Positions 16,841-25,896 of a DNA stretch of 64,000 nt are shown here, piece by piece. Location of the stretch: the NCBI RefSeq assembly GCF_900291015.1, contig NZ_OLKL01000045.1:35550-99549 (forward strand), given 5' to 3'. The notes below the pieces were generated by a model. The model was not told the origin of the DNA, did no database searches, and saw only the letters and a program-made list of their open reading frames with translations. Origin of the DNA: Pseudomonas persica. Lineage in GTDB: Bacteria; Pseudomonadota; Gammaproteobacteria; Pseudomonadales; Pseudomonadaceae. Numbering within the stretch: position 1 is the stretch's first letter; each line of letters starts with the position of its first letter. The position numbers and the translations under genes were made by a program.

Positions 16841-16907
16841 GGTGAGGCATCTCCAGATGAGGGGCCGCTTATACTAGCGGTCTTTAGCCCAGGCTTTGAG
16901 ACTCACG

Positions 16908-19094
16908 ATGCGCCGTTTGCTGTTCTGTTTCCTGCTCACCCTCACCTCCTTCACGGCACTCGCCGCCGAACCGGCCAGGCCCAAGGTTGGCCTGGTGCTG
17001 TCGGGTGGCGCGGCGCGCGGCCTGGCCCACATCGGTGTACTCAAGGCCCTGGAGGAACAGGGGGTGCGCATCGACGCCATCGCCGGCACCAGCATGGGGG
17101 CGGTGGTCGGCGGCCTGTACGCCTCGGGCTACAGTGTCGAAGAGCTGGAAAAGCTCGCCACCACCCTCGACTGGCAACAGGCGCTGTCCGATGCCCCGCC
17201 GCGCAAGGACGTGCCGTTCCGGCGCAAGCAGGATGACCGCGACTTCCTGGTCAAGCAGAAGCTCAGCTTTCGCGACGACGGCAGCCTGGGCCTGCCGCTG
17301 GGGGTGATTCAGGGCCAGAACCTGGCGTTGCTGCTGGAAAGCAAGCTGGCGCACACCGCCGACACCCGTGACTTCGACAAGCTGCCCATCCCCTTCCGCG
17401 CGGTAGCCACCGACATCGCCAGTGGTGAAAAGGTGGTATTCCGCCGTGGCCACCTGCCCCAGGTGATCCGTGCCAGCATGTCGATCCCGGCGGTGTTCGC
17501 CCCGGTCGAGCTGGACGGCCGGCTGCTGGTGGACGGCGGCATGGTCGACAACATCCCGCTGGACGTGGCCCGCGAAATGGGGGTGGACCTGGCCATCGTG
17601 GTCGACATCGGCACCCCGCTGCGTGACCGCAAGCAGCTGGCCACGGTGGTCGACGTGCTCAACCAGTCGATCACCCTGATGACCCGGCGCAACTCGGAAG
17701 AACAACTGGCCAGCCTGCACCGCGACGACATCCTCATCCAGCCGCCGCTGACCGCCTTCGGCGTCACCGATTTTGGCCGCGCCCAGGAAATGATCGACGC
17801 CGGCTACCGCGCCACCCGTCTGCTCGACCCGCGCCTGTTCGCCCTGCGCCAGGCCGAAGGCGACAGCAGCCTGGCCGTGGCCCGCTCGCCGCGCCAGCGC
17901 ACGCCGACCATCAGCGCGATCAGGATCGAGAACGACTCCAAGGTCAGCGACGACGTCATCCGTTCGTACATCCGCCAGCCAATCGATGCCCCGCTGCAGC
18001 TGGACCGCCTGCAGACCGACATGGGCACGCTGTATGGCCTGGACTACTTCGACCGGGTGCAGTACCGCGTGGTGCACAAGGGTGACGACAACACCCTGGT
18101 GATCAACGCCCGGGGCCGCCGCGGTGGCACCGACTACCTGCGCCTGGGCCTGAACCTGTCGGACGACCTGCGCGGCGACAGCGCCTTCAACCTGGGCGCC
18201 AGCTACCGGGTCAACGGCATCAACAGCCTCGGCGCCGAATGGCTGACCCGTGGCCAGATCGGCGACCAGCAGGAGCTGTACAGCGAGTTCTACCAGCCGC
18301 TGGACGTGGGCTCACGCTATTTCATCGCGCCGTACCTGGACTTCAGCTCGCAGAACATCGAAGCCACCCTGGACAACGACCCGGTCGCCGAGTACCGCCT
18401 GGAGCGTTACGGCTTTGGCCTGAACGTGGGGCGGCAGATCGGCACCAACGGTGAAGTGCGCCTGGGCGTGGGCAAGGCCTGGGGCGAGGCCGAGGTGCGC
18501 ATTGGCGACCAGGACCTGCCCAAGGTCAGTTTCAACGAAGGTTTCTACGAGCTGAAGTACTCGTTCGACACCCTCGACAACCTGTACTTCCCGCACCGCG
18601 GCGAGGATATCGGCCTGACCTTGCGCAAGTATGACCAGTCGCTGGATTCCGACCAGGATTACCGACAGTGGATGTTCAACCTGGACAAGGCCATCAGCAG
18701 CGGGCCGAACACCTTGGTGCTGGGCGGGCGCTACGGGCGCACGCTGGATGATACCGAAGTGGTGACATCGAGCTTCGTGCTGGGCGGCGCGCGGGAGCTG
18801 TCAGGCTTCCGCCAGGACTCGGTGTCGGGGCAGAACGTGAGCCTGATGCGCATGGTCTACTACCGCCGCCTGACGCCACGGGCCTACGTGCCGCTGGACT
18901 TCCCGCTGTACATCGGCGGGTCGCTGGAGCGCGGGCGGGCGTGGAACAACGATAACGAGTTCGACAGTGGTTACATCAATGCAGCGAGCATCTTCCTGGG
19001 GCTGGAGACGCCGCTGGGGCCGTTGAACTTCACTTATGGTGCCAACAGTGCGCATGAGCAGGCGGTGTACCTGAACCTTGGGCATACCTTCTAG
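16908..19094 (+). CDS. plpD: Patatin-like phospholipase, type Vd autotransporter PlpD
   Basis: The 728-residue protein is exported by a signal peptide (about 1-20). The patatin phospholipase A1 domain has the oxyanion loop SGGAARG (32-38), the nucleophile motif GTSMG with Ser62, and the catalytic Asp209 in DGG. A single POTRA domain (about 305-385) precedes a C-terminal 16-strand beta barrel that ends in the outer-membrane signature NLGHTF. Length and layout equal P. aeruginosa PlpD, which is secreted and cleaved. I chose ATG 16908 over an upstream in-frame TTG because it starts the signal peptide MRRLLFCFLL. Single gene, ending in a large inverted repeat. Confidence 0.94.
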   Translation: MRRLLFCFLLTLTSFTALAAEPARPKVGLVLSGGAARGLAHIGVLKALEEQGVRIDAIAGTSMGAVVGGLYASGYSVEELEKLATTLDWQQALSDAPPRKDVPFRRKQDDRDFLVKQKLSFRDDGSLGLPLGVIQGQNLALLLESKLAHTADTRDFDKLPIPFRAVATDIASGEKVVFRRGHLPQVIRASMSIPAVFAPVELDGRLLVDGGMVDNIPLDVAREMGVDLAIVVDIGTPLRDRKQLATVVDVLNQSITLMTRRNSEEQLASLHRDDILIQPPLTAFGVTDFGRAQEMIDAGYRATRLLDPRLFALRQAEGDSSLAVARSPRQRTPTISAIRIENDSKVSDDVIRSYIRQPIDAPLQLDRLQTDMGTLYGLDYFDRVQYRVVHKGDDNTLVINARGRRGGTDYLRLGLNLSDDLRGDSAFNLGASYRVNGINSLGAEWLTRGQIGDQQELYSEFYQPLDVGSRYFIAPYLDFSSQNIEATLDNDPVAEYRLERYGFGLNVGRQIGTNGEVRLGVGKAWGEAEVRIGDQDLPKVSFNEGFYELKYSFDTLDNLYFPHRGEDIGLTLRKYDQSLDSDQDYRQWMFNLDKAISSGPNTLVLGGRYGRTLDDTEVVTSSFVLGGARELSGFRQDSVSGQNVSLMRMVYYRRLTPRAYVPLDFPLYIGGSLERGRAWNNDNEFDSGYINAASIFLGLETPLGPLNFTYGANSAHEQAVYLNLGHTF

Positions 19095-19117
19095 GGCTTC
19101 ATCGCTTTCAGGGCCGG

Positions 19118-19313
19118 TGAGATCCCTGTGGGAGCGGGTTCACCCGCGAAGCAGGCGACGCGGTGCATGGCACCGGCTGCGCCGGTGTTCGCGGCTAAAG
19201 CCGCTCCCACAGGGACAGCGCCAACTTGAAGGCAGCACAGTACCTGTGGGAGCCGGCTTGCCGGCGATCACTGGCGCAGCCGGTGCCATGCACCGCGTCG
19301 CCTGCTTCGCGGG
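19118..19313. repeat. Compound REP cluster inside a 41-bp perfect inverted repeat
   Basis: The convergent space between plpD and the MarR gene holds three REP variants in a row: a type with gggttcaccc, one with cggctaaagccg and one with ccggcttgccgg. The flanks 19143-19183 and 19273-19313 are exact 41-bp reverse complements with an 89-base loop that contains the two inner REPs. A third broken REP-like piece follows to about 19350. Confidence 0.93.
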
Positions 19314-19368
19314 CACGCGCTCCCACCACGCCCGCCCCCACAAGGCCGCAAAGCGGCCCCAGGGCCCC

Positions 19369-19806
19369 TCAGGATTTTTCGAGGTTGGCCAGGATCTTGG
19401 CATGCACCCGCATGCACACCTGCAGGTCCGCCTCGTCCACCCCGGTGAACAGCTCCACCCGCAGTTGATTGGCAATGGTCTCGATCTGGTCGATCAGCGG
19501 CTTGGCCGGTGGGCACAGCACGATCTTCTTCGCCCGCCGGTCCTCCAGCACCGCCTGCCGGCGTACCAGCCCCTGCGCCTCCAGGCTGTCGAGCAGACGC
19601 GCCAGGGTCGGGCCTTCGACGCCGACGCTCTGGGCCAACTCACGCTGGGTCGGAGCATCTTCGAAACGGGCCAGGTGCAGCAACACCAGCCAGCGCGCCT
19701 GGGACAGGTTGAGCCCGGCCAGGCGGCGGTCCAGCTCGGCACGCCACCCCCGGGACATCTGGGCCAGCTGCATGCCGAAGCGGTGTTGGTTGTCGGTCAG
19801 GGGCAT
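19369..19806 (-). CDS. MarR-family transcriptional regulator
   Basis: The 145-residue protein has the MarR winged helix: recognition region PTQRELAQSVGVEGPTLARLLDSLEAQGLVRR near 50-82, then the wing with VLEDRRAKKIVLC. It binds DNA as a dimer and would be released by small aromatic or oxidising ligands; the ligand is unknown. ATG 19806 is used since the upstream TTG adds only two residues. A palindrome attag-gcag-ctaat lies 27 bases upstream and suggests self-repression. No obvious target gene is adjacent, apart from recQ upstream, which runs in the same direction. Confidence 0.9.
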   Translation of the reverse strand: MPLTDNQHRFGMQLAQMSRGWRAELDRRLAGLNLSQARWLVLLHLARFEDAPTQRELAQSVGVEGPTLARLLDSLEAQGLVRRQAVLEDRRAKKIVLCPPAKPLIDQIETIANQLRVELFTGVDEADLQVCMRVHAKILANLEKS

Positions 19807-19832
19807 AAGCAACTCATTGAACAGATCTAATT

Positions 19833-19846
19833 ATTAGGCAGCTAAT
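19833..19846. promoter_or_regulatory. Likely operator of the MarR gene
   Basis: ATTAG-GCAG-CTAAT is a perfect 5-bp inverted repeat of the size MarR dimers bind, in the AT-rich promoter space just before the regulator's start. Confidence 0.45.
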
Positions 19847-19956
19847 CATGACCCGTCCCACGAGGCAAGGTTCAGCCACCCTGGAATGCTCGATAATCGT
19901 CAAAAAACATGACGAAAGTCAGCAGATGGCAGTTCTGCCTTCGATCCTGTCGCCAC

Positions 19957-22104
19957 TCACAGTTCGAACTCGGCCGCCAGCGCCGCCCGCACGCAGTACA
20001 GCACGCCCTCCGGCAGCCGTGCCCCGAACAGCGGCGCAATCGCCGACACCGGTGGCAGCTCGCCCTCGCCATCGAGGAAGGCATCCTGCACTTCCATCAA
20101 CAGGTCCTCCGGCAGGTCCAGGGCCTGCTCCAGGCTCAGCTCCTGGCGCCCCAGTGCCTCGGCCAGCAGGCTGTAAACGTTCTTCTCGCTGCAGTTGAGC
20201 TGCCCGGCGATCTGCGCCGGGGTCATGCCGGCGCGGGCCAGGCTGACCAGTTCGTGGCGCAGGTCGAGCACCACTTTCGGTGCTTCGTCGGTGCCGCCGC
20301 TGTTGTTCAGCACCTCGAGGAAGGCCTGGCCATAACGCTCCAGCTTGCGCGCGCCCACGCCGCTGACCTGGGCCATGTCGCTGAGGCTGACCGGCTGACT
20401 GCGCAGCATTTCCAGCAGCGTCGAGTCAGGGAAGATGACGTAGGGCGGCACACTGTGCTCCTCGGCCAGCTTGCGCCGCAGAGTCCGCAGTGCTTCCCAC
20501 AGCTCGCGCTCTTCGGCACGCACCAGCTGGCTGGCCGGGCTGCCGCCACTGGACGACGAGGTTTTGGCGCTGGTCTGCGGCTTGAGGTCACGGCGCAACT
20601 GCAAGGTCACCTCGCCACGCAGCAGCGGCCGGCAGCTGTCGGACAGGCGCAGGCCGCCGTAGCCTTCCAGGTCGATGTCGACCAGACCGCGCGCCACCAG
20701 CTGGCGGAACAGCGAACGCCACTCGACCTCGGCCAGGCCCTTGCCGACGCCAAACACCGAGAGCTTCTCGTGGCCGAAATTGCGCACCTTGTCAGTGTCC
20801 TTGCCCAGCAGCACGTCGACCAGGTGACCGACGCCGTAGCGCTGGCCGGTGCGGAACACCGCCGACAGTGCCTGGCGGGCCGGCTCGGTGGCATCCCAGG
20901 TCTGCACCTGGTCGACACAGTTGTCGCAGTGCCCGCACGGCTGCTCGAGGGTTTCATCGAAATAGGCCAGCAGCGACTGGCGGCGGCAGCGGGTTTCTTC
21001 GCACAGGGCCAGCATGGCGTCGAGCTTGTGCTGCTCGATGCGCTTGTGGCGCTCGTCACCTTCGGAGTTCTGCAGCATCTGCTTGAGCATCACCATGTCC
21101 TGCAGCCCGTAGGCCATCCAGGCATCGGACGGCAGCCCGTCACGGCCGGCACGGCCAGTCTCCTGGTAGTACGCCTCGAGCGACTTGGGCAGGTCAAGGT
21201 GGGCGACAAAGCGCACGTTGGGCTTGTCGATACCCATGCCGAAGGCGATGGTGGCGACCATGATCAGCCCTTCCTCGTTGAGGAAACGGTGCTGGTTGGC
21301 CGCGCGCGTCTCGGCAGCCAGGCCGGCGTGATACGGCAGCGCCGGGAAGCCCTGGTCACAGAGGAAGGCGGCGGTTTCATCGACCTTCTTGCGTGACAGG
21401 CAATAGACGATGCCGGCGTTGCCGCGGCGCTCGCCGAGGAAGGCCATCAGCTGCTTGCGCGGCGCCTCCTTGGGCACGATGCGATAGAAGATGTTGGGCC
21501 GGTCGAAACTCGACAGGAAGCGCTCGGCGCCTTGCAGGTGCAGGCGCTGGACGATCTCTTCGCGGGTGCGCATGTCGGCGGTGGCGGTCAGCGCGATACG
21601 CGGCACATGCGGGAACAGCTCGGCCAGCTGGCCCAGTTGCAGGTATTCGGGGCGGAAATCGTGGCCCCATTGCGACACGCAGTGGGCCTCGTCGATGGCG
21701 AACAGCGAGATATCCAGGTCGCGCAGGAAGTCGAGCATGCGCGGCTGCACCAGGCGCTCCGGCGCCAGGTACAGCATCTTCACTTCGCCACGGCGCAGGC
21801 GCCCGGCCAGGTCACGCTGCTGCTCCGGCGTCAGCGTGGAGTTCAGCGCGGCAGCCGGCACACCCAGTTCGTCGAGCGTGGCAACCTGGTCGTCCATCAG
21901 CGCGATCAGTGGCGAGACCACCACCGTCAGGCCCGGGCGCAACAACCCCGGCACCTGGAAACACAACGACTTGCCGCCGCCGGTGGGCATCAGCACCAGG
22001 GCATCGCCGCCATTGGCCACGCAGTCGATGATCGCTGCCTGGCGCCCGCGGAAACTGTCGTAGCCGAAGACGTCCTTGAGAACGCGCTGAGCCTGTTCGA
22101 GCAT
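19957..22104 (-). CDS. recQ: ATP-dependent DNA helicase RecQ
   Basis: The 715-residue protein unwinds DNA 3' to 5' in RecF-pathway recombination and fork repair. Visible parts are the Walker A TGGGKS (41-46), the DEAH box in AIDEAHCVSQWGHDFR near 145, the RecQ arginine-finger motif YYQETGRAGRDG, the zinc cysteines (CRRQ..CGHCDNC), the RQC winged helix and one HRDC domain near the end (about 525-600). The C-terminal 100 residues add a helix-turn-helix-like piece typical of pseudomonad RecQ. ATG 22104 follows GGAG; the frame is open to 22935, but that part is antisense to the UPF0149 gene. Confidence 0.95.
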   Translation of the reverse strand: MLEQAQRVLKDVFGYDSFRGRQAAIIDCVANGGDALVLMPTGGGKSLCFQVPGLLRPGLTVVVSPLIALMDDQVATLDELGVPAAALNSTLTPEQQRDLAGRLRRGEVKMLYLAPERLVQPRMLDFLRDLDISLFAIDEAHCVSQWGHDFRPEYLQLGQLAELFPHVPRIALTATADMRTREEIVQRLHLQGAERFLSSFDRPNIFYRIVPKEAPRKQLMAFLGERRGNAGIVYCLSRKKVDETAAFLCDQGFPALPYHAGLAAETRAANQHRFLNEEGLIMVATIAFGMGIDKPNVRFVAHLDLPKSLEAYYQETGRAGRDGLPSDAWMAYGLQDMVMLKQMLQNSEGDERHKRIEQHKLDAMLALCEETRCRRQSLLAYFDETLEQPCGHCDNCVDQVQTWDATEPARQALSAVFRTGQRYGVGHLVDVLLGKDTDKVRNFGHEKLSVFGVGKGLAEVEWRSLFRQLVARGLVDIDLEGYGGLRLSDSCRPLLRGEVTLQLRRDLKPQTSAKTSSSSGGSPASQLVRAEERELWEALRTLRRKLAEEHSVPPYVIFPDSTLLEMLRSQPVSLSDMAQVSGVGARKLERYGQAFLEVLNNSGGTDEAPKVVLDLRHELVSLARAGMTPAQIAGQLNCSEKNVYSLLAEALGRQELSLEQALDLPEDLLMEVQDAFLDGEGELPPVSAIAPLFGARLPEGVLYCVRAALAAEFEL

Positions 22105-22350
22105 GTGCAACTCCACAAATCGCCGTACCATCCTGGATACAGGCTGGACGAAAAACCCGCCCCGCACACGCCAAATGCGTAAGCGGTTTTTGCCAGGTAG
22201 CCGACAAATCCTGCCCCTGGATGAAAAATCGCGGAGTATACCGCAGCACCGCGCTGCGCAGGGCACCACGGCGATAGACGTTCCCTTTCCCCCGCCGCCG
22301 TCGCATGGTGCTAGAATTCGGTATCGTTTATTCTCCAAGGTAGCCCTGTA

Positions 22351-22938
22351 ATGTCCTTCGCCGAGCAACTGACCCGCCTGCAAGCCTTCCTCGACGCCGA
22401 CGAGCTGCACGAAGAAGCGCTGGACTATGTCGCCGCCCACGGCTACCTCACCGCCCTGTCGATCAATGCCGAGGAAGTGCCCGAGCGCGAATGGATCGAC
22501 GCCCTGTTCGCCGAAGAGCCGCACTACGCCAGCGACGCTCAGCGCACCGAGATCGAGGCCACCCTGGTGGCGCTCAAGGCGCACATCGCCCGCCAACTGG
22601 CCAGCGACGACGAGTTCGAGCTGCCGTGCGACCTCGACCTGACCGACGAGCCGGACGATTCCGACCTGCGCGGCTGGTGCATTGGCTTCATGGAAGGCGT
22701 ATTCCTGCGTGAAGAGGCCTGGTTCGAGAACGCCGAGGAAGAAGTCAGCGAGATGCTGCTGCCGATCATGGTCGGCTCGGGCCTGTTCGACGAGCAGCCG
22801 GAGTTCGCCGACATCGCCAGCAACGCCAACCTGCAGGACGACATGATCGTACAGATCCCCGAAGCGCTGACTGCGCTGTTCCTGCTGCTGCACGCCCCTG
22901 ACGAAAAGCCGGCGCTGCTCAAGCCACGCCACCACTAA
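22351..22938 (+). CDS. UPF0149 (YgfB/YecA) family protein
   Basis: The 195-residue acidic, helical protein carries the family pattern LDYVAAHGYLTALSI near the start and LRGWCIGFMEGVFL in the middle. No SEC-type zinc tail is present. A related YgfB in P. aeruginosa affects ampC and antibiotic tolerance, but whether this paralogue does so is unknown. It is divergent from recQ and is followed one base later by a YbaN-like gene, so the two are likely co-transcribed. Confidence 0.87.
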   Translation: MSFAEQLTRLQAFLDADELHEEALDYVAAHGYLTALSINAEEVPEREWIDALFAEEPHYASDAQRTEIEATLVALKAHIARQLASDDEFELPCDLDLTDEPDDSDLRGWCIGFMEGVFLREEAWFENAEEEVSEMLLPIMVGSGLFDEQPEFADIASNANLQDDMIVQIPEALTALFLLLHAPDEKPALLKPRHH

Positions 22939-22939
22939 G

Positions 22940-23311
22940 TTGCCTGTGCGCTACCTGCTGCTGGCCACCGGCTGGCTCAGCGTCGCGTTGGGGGTGTTGG
23001 GGATTTTCCTGCCGGTATTGCCTACCACCCCTTTCCTGCTGTTGGCGGCAGCCTGCTTTGCCCGCAGCTCGCCGCGCTTTCACCACTGGCTAGTCCATCA
23101 CCCGAAGCTCGGGCCGTGGATTCGCGACTACCTCAGTGGTGAAGGTATCCCGCTCAAGGGCAAGGTCTACGCCATCGGCCTGATGTGGGCCAGCATCGGC
23201 CTGTCGTGCTATCTGGTGCCCCTGTTCTGGGCACGCACCTTCATGTTGACCAGCGCCGTACTGGTAAGCCTGTATATCCTCAGCCAGAAAACCTTGCACA
23301 AGCCAAAGTGA
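22940..23311 (+). CDS. YbaN family (DUF454) membrane protein
   Basis: The 123-residue protein has three to four membrane helices and the family pattern GVLGIFLPVLPTTPFLLLAAACFARSSPRFH with a later HPKLGPWIRDY. The function is not known. The start is either TTG 22940 or GTG 22946; both fit, and the second gives MRYLLLATGW as in relatives. It is coupled to the preceding UPF0149 gene, whose stop is one base upstream. Confidence 0.85.
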   Translation: MPVRYLLLATGWLSVALGVLGIFLPVLPTTPFLLLAAACFARSSPRFHHWLVHHPKLGPWIRDYLSGEGIPLKGKVYAIGLMWASIGLSCYLVPLFWARTFMLTSAVLVSLYILSQKTLHKPK

Positions 23312-23571
23312 CAATATTTTGTCGCCAAATATCAATTTCGCCTAACTGCTATTTCTTTTATCCGAAATAGTTCTGGAACCGTGTACAAGCCTTGTATTCA
23401 TTGGCTTGAACGCCATTTTGCGTTGCCGCAAGCTCTGCTCTAACGCAAATCAATTAGACAATATATGTCTTTCATGGCAATTTGATATGAACAAATCTTC
23501 TTATCTATCGCGTTGAATGTACTTAGCTGTGTTGTTAAAAACCTGCAACACTATACGCGATAACTTTATCG
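23310..23571. promoter_or_regulatory. AT-rich palindrome cluster upstream of lapE
   Basis: The 311-base gap before lapE is much richer in A and T than its surroundings and holds no gene. It contains four perfect inverted repeats: GACAA-N4-TTGTC (23310-23323), AGACA-N5-TGTCT (23456-23470), GTGTTG-N11-CAACAC (23529-23551) and CGATAA-N2-TTATCG (23558-23571). These may be regulator sites; no known consensus was matched with confidence. Confidence 0.45.
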
Positions 23572-23622
23572 TCATTTTTTTGGCGAATAGCAGGATCAAT
23601 TCCAGGATCAGGGAGATGTACC

Positions 23623-24981
23623 ATGCGCGTTTTGACCCCCATCACCAGTGCATTACTGTTGGCCCTGGCCAGTGCCAACGTACAGGCGATGTCGATCACA
23701 GAGGCCGTCCAGAGCGCCGTGGACTACCATCCGCAAGTCAGCTCCAACCGCAACAGCAAGCTGTCGGCCGATGAAGATGTGAAGTTTGCGCGTGGTGGCT
23801 ACTACCCTTCCGTGGATTTGGTCGCTGGCTATGGTCGCCAGCGTTCGGACAACACCACTACTCGTGCCGAGGGCAACCACAACAAGGAAACCCTCAACTA
23901 CACCCAGTCCGAGCTGCGCCTGCGGCAGATGATCTTCGACGGCTTCAACACCTCGAATGAAGTGGGCCGCACCGAAGCGGTGTCGACCTCCCGCGCCTAC
24001 TACACCCAGGCCGTCGCCCAGGATGTCGCCCTGCGTGCAGTCGAGGTGTATCTGGAAGTGCTCAAGCGCCGTGAACTGGTAGCCCTGGCCAGGAACAACC
24101 TGCAAGCCCACCTGCGCGTCAACGACCAGATCGGCCTGCGCAACGAGCGCGGCGTCGGCAGTACCGCAGACCTTGACCAGTCTCGCGCACGTCGCGCCCT
24201 GGCGGAAAACAACCTGGACACCGCCGAAGTCGACCTGGCCGACGCCGAGGCCAACTTCTTCAGCGTCGTCGGCCGTATGCCGGACGAGCTGGAAAGCCCG
24301 CAGACCATCCAGGGCGAAGTGCCTGGCACCCTCGATGAGGCCCGCGACGGCATGCGCCAGAACAACCCGTACATCAAGTCTGCCCAGGCTGACGTGAATG
24401 CTGCCGAGCAGCAATACGAAGTGGCCAAGTCGACCTTCTACCCACGCTTCGACGCCATTCTGGCCACCGGTGCCAACAACAACACCGGCGGCGAAAAAGG
24501 CCACAACAACAACGACTGGCAAGCCGGCGTGGAGATGAACTACAACCTGTTCCGCGGTGGCAGCGACAAGGCTCGCCTGCAGTCCGACGCACACAAGATC
24601 AACCAGGCCCTGGACATCCGCAACAACGCCCTGCGTGAGCTGACCGAAAACCTGAGCCTGGCGTGGAATGCCATGAACAACGCCAGCAAGCAGCTGCCGA
24701 CCGCGCGTGAATACGCCGAGACCACCAAGCGTGTGCGTGCCGCCTACCAGGACCAGTTCGGCCTGGGCCAGCGTACCCTGCTCGACCTGCTCGACAGTGA
24801 GAACGAGCTGTACAACGCCGACCGTCGCTACACCGAGGTGCGTTATACCGAGGAGTTCTCGCGCTACCGCGTGCTGGCGACCATGGGTGAGCTGCTGAGC
24901 AAGCAGCGTATTTCCCTGCCGCCGGAAGCGCTGGCCACCACCGAAGTACGCACCGAGGCGCGTTTGCCTGAGATGCGTTGA
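23623..24981 (+). CDS. lapE: TolC-family outer membrane exporter, LapE type
   Basis: The 452-residue protein has a signal peptide (1-22, ending NVQA) and the two TolC-type helical repeats that form a trimeric outer-membrane channel. It fits the AggA/LapE group that pairs with the LapB ABC protein and LapC adaptor to secrete the giant biofilm adhesin LapA; no lapB or lapC is nearby, as is also the case for lapE in P. putida (from memory). It could alternatively serve another type I system. A good ribosome site (GGGAG) precedes the ATG at 23623. A REP pair follows. Confidence 0.85.
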   Translation: MRVLTPITSALLLALASANVQAMSITEAVQSAVDYHPQVSSNRNSKLSADEDVKFARGGYYPSVDLVAGYGRQRSDNTTTRAEGNHNKETLNYTQSELRLRQMIFDGFNTSNEVGRTEAVSTSRAYYTQAVAQDVALRAVEVYLEVLKRRELVALARNNLQAHLRVNDQIGLRNERGVGSTADLDQSRARRALAENNLDTAEVDLADAEANFFSVVGRMPDELESPQTIQGEVPGTLDEARDGMRQNNPYIKSAQADVNAAEQQYEVAKSTFYPRFDAILATGANNNTGGEKGHNNNDWQAGVEMNYNLFRGGSDKARLQSDAHKINQALDIRNNALRELTENLSLAWNAMNNASKQLPTAREYAETTKRVRAAYQDQFGLGQRTLLDLLDSENELYNADRRYTEVRYTEEFSRYRVLATMGELLSKQRISLPPEALATTEVRTEARLPEMR

Positions 24982-25011
24982 TCCGGTTTGAAAGCCAGGG
25001 GCCGCTGTGCG

Positions 25012-25103
25012 GCCCATCGCCGGCAAGCCAGCTCCCACAGGTACAGCACAAGGGCTGAACCTGTGCTGTATCTGTGGGAGCTGGCTTGCCGGCGCTAGGG
25101 CCC
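25012..25103. repeat. REP pair, variant with ccggcaagcc core
   Basis: Two facing copies of the second REP type (cgccggcaagccagctcccacagg) at about 25018-25041 and 25071-25094. The spacer begins and ends with tacagcaca / tgtgctgta, itself inverted. Confidence 0.9.
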
Positions 25104-25114
25104 TCACTGCCACC

Positions 25115-25714
25115 TCACCCCTCACCATGATTGCGCTGGAACGTCTCCACGCCCATGGCCCTGATCTGCCCCTCGATCAACGCCTCGAACGGTGCCAGCA
25201 ACGCATCGAAGCAGGCCGGTTGCTCAAGCGCATTGAGCGCCCCCACCACCGCCTCGATAGTCGACAACGCCCCCGCCTGCGGTGCCTTGCGCAGCCGGTA
25301 GCGCGAAGGCGCGACAGCCCCCAGCGTCACCCGCGGCAAGGCCTCCAGCACCGGGTTCAGGTACAGCAGCTTGCGCGCCTTGCGCCAGGTGCCGTCGGGC
25401 ACGATCAACAGCAAGGGTTTGTCGTCCGCCTCGCCATAGGCCTTCAGCACCCGGGCATCGTCGCCAGGGAACAGCAGGGCCGGCCGGTAACCGGGAGTGG
25501 CCAGCAGTTCGTTCAGGTCATCGAACACCTCGCCTACCCGCAACTCGGCGTTGTTCAGGCCAAGGGCGGCCAGGCGGGCGGTGTTCAGGGCATGGGCGGT
25601 TTCACTGGGGTGCTGCAGCAGGATGACGCGGGTGCGGCTGTCGAGCGCGGGAATCAGTGGGCAGAGGCAATGGTCGAGCGGGCGCTGGCAACGCTCGCAG
25701 CGGGGTCTGGGCAT
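25115..25714 (-). CDS. DTW-domain tRNA-uridine aminocarboxypropyltransferase
   Basis: The 199-residue protein has the zinc-type cysteine group C6-x2-C9-x5-HC-x-C at the start and the DTW motif as PDGTWRKARKLL in the middle, followed by RLRKAPQAGALSTIEAV. DTW proteins (TapT/YfiP type) transfer the aminocarboxypropyl group of S-adenosylmethionine to uridine 47 of some tRNAs. ATG 25714 has AAGGAG 6 bases upstream; further upstream the frame runs into a REP. Which tRNAs are modified is not known. Confidence 0.87.
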   Translation of the reverse strand: MPRPRCERCQRPLDHCLCPLIPALDSRTRVILLQHPSETAHALNTARLAALGLNNAELRVGEVFDDLNELLATPGYRPALLFPGDDARVLKAYGEADDKPLLLIVPDGTWRKARKLLYLNPVLEALPRVTLGAVAPSRYRLRKAPQAGALSTIEAVVGALNALEQPACFDALLAPFEALIEGQIRAMGVETFQRNHGEG

Positions 25715-25776
25715 GGGGTTCTCCTTGGCGGGAACAGTTTGCCACAGAACCGGGGCCCGCTTTGCGGGACATCCGC

Positions 25777-25868
25777 CCTGTAGGAGCGGGCTTGCCCGCG
25801 ATGCAGACCATGCGGTGGTTGGCACGGGCTTCGCCCGTGATCGCGGGTAAACCCGCTCCTACAGGGCG
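25777..25868. repeat. REP pair with ctcctaca arms
   Basis: Facing copies cctgtaggagcgggcttgcc and gggtaaacccgctcctacagg. The spacer holds its own inverted repeat (cacgggcttcgcccgtg), so the whole can form a three-way fold. Confidence 0.88.
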
Positions 25869-25896
25869 AAAGGGCTGCAAAGCAGCCTCTGCGACT

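Noticed and set aside
19118..19350. CRISPR-like repeat cluster
   Set aside because: The repeats are facing REP elements of different types, not direct repeats with regular spacers, and there is no cas gene nearby.
22105..22935. Leftward extension of recQ to 992 codons
   Set aside because: The added part is antisense to the UPF0149 gene and lacks RecQ similarity; a ribosome site and the normal RecQ N-terminus lie at 22104.
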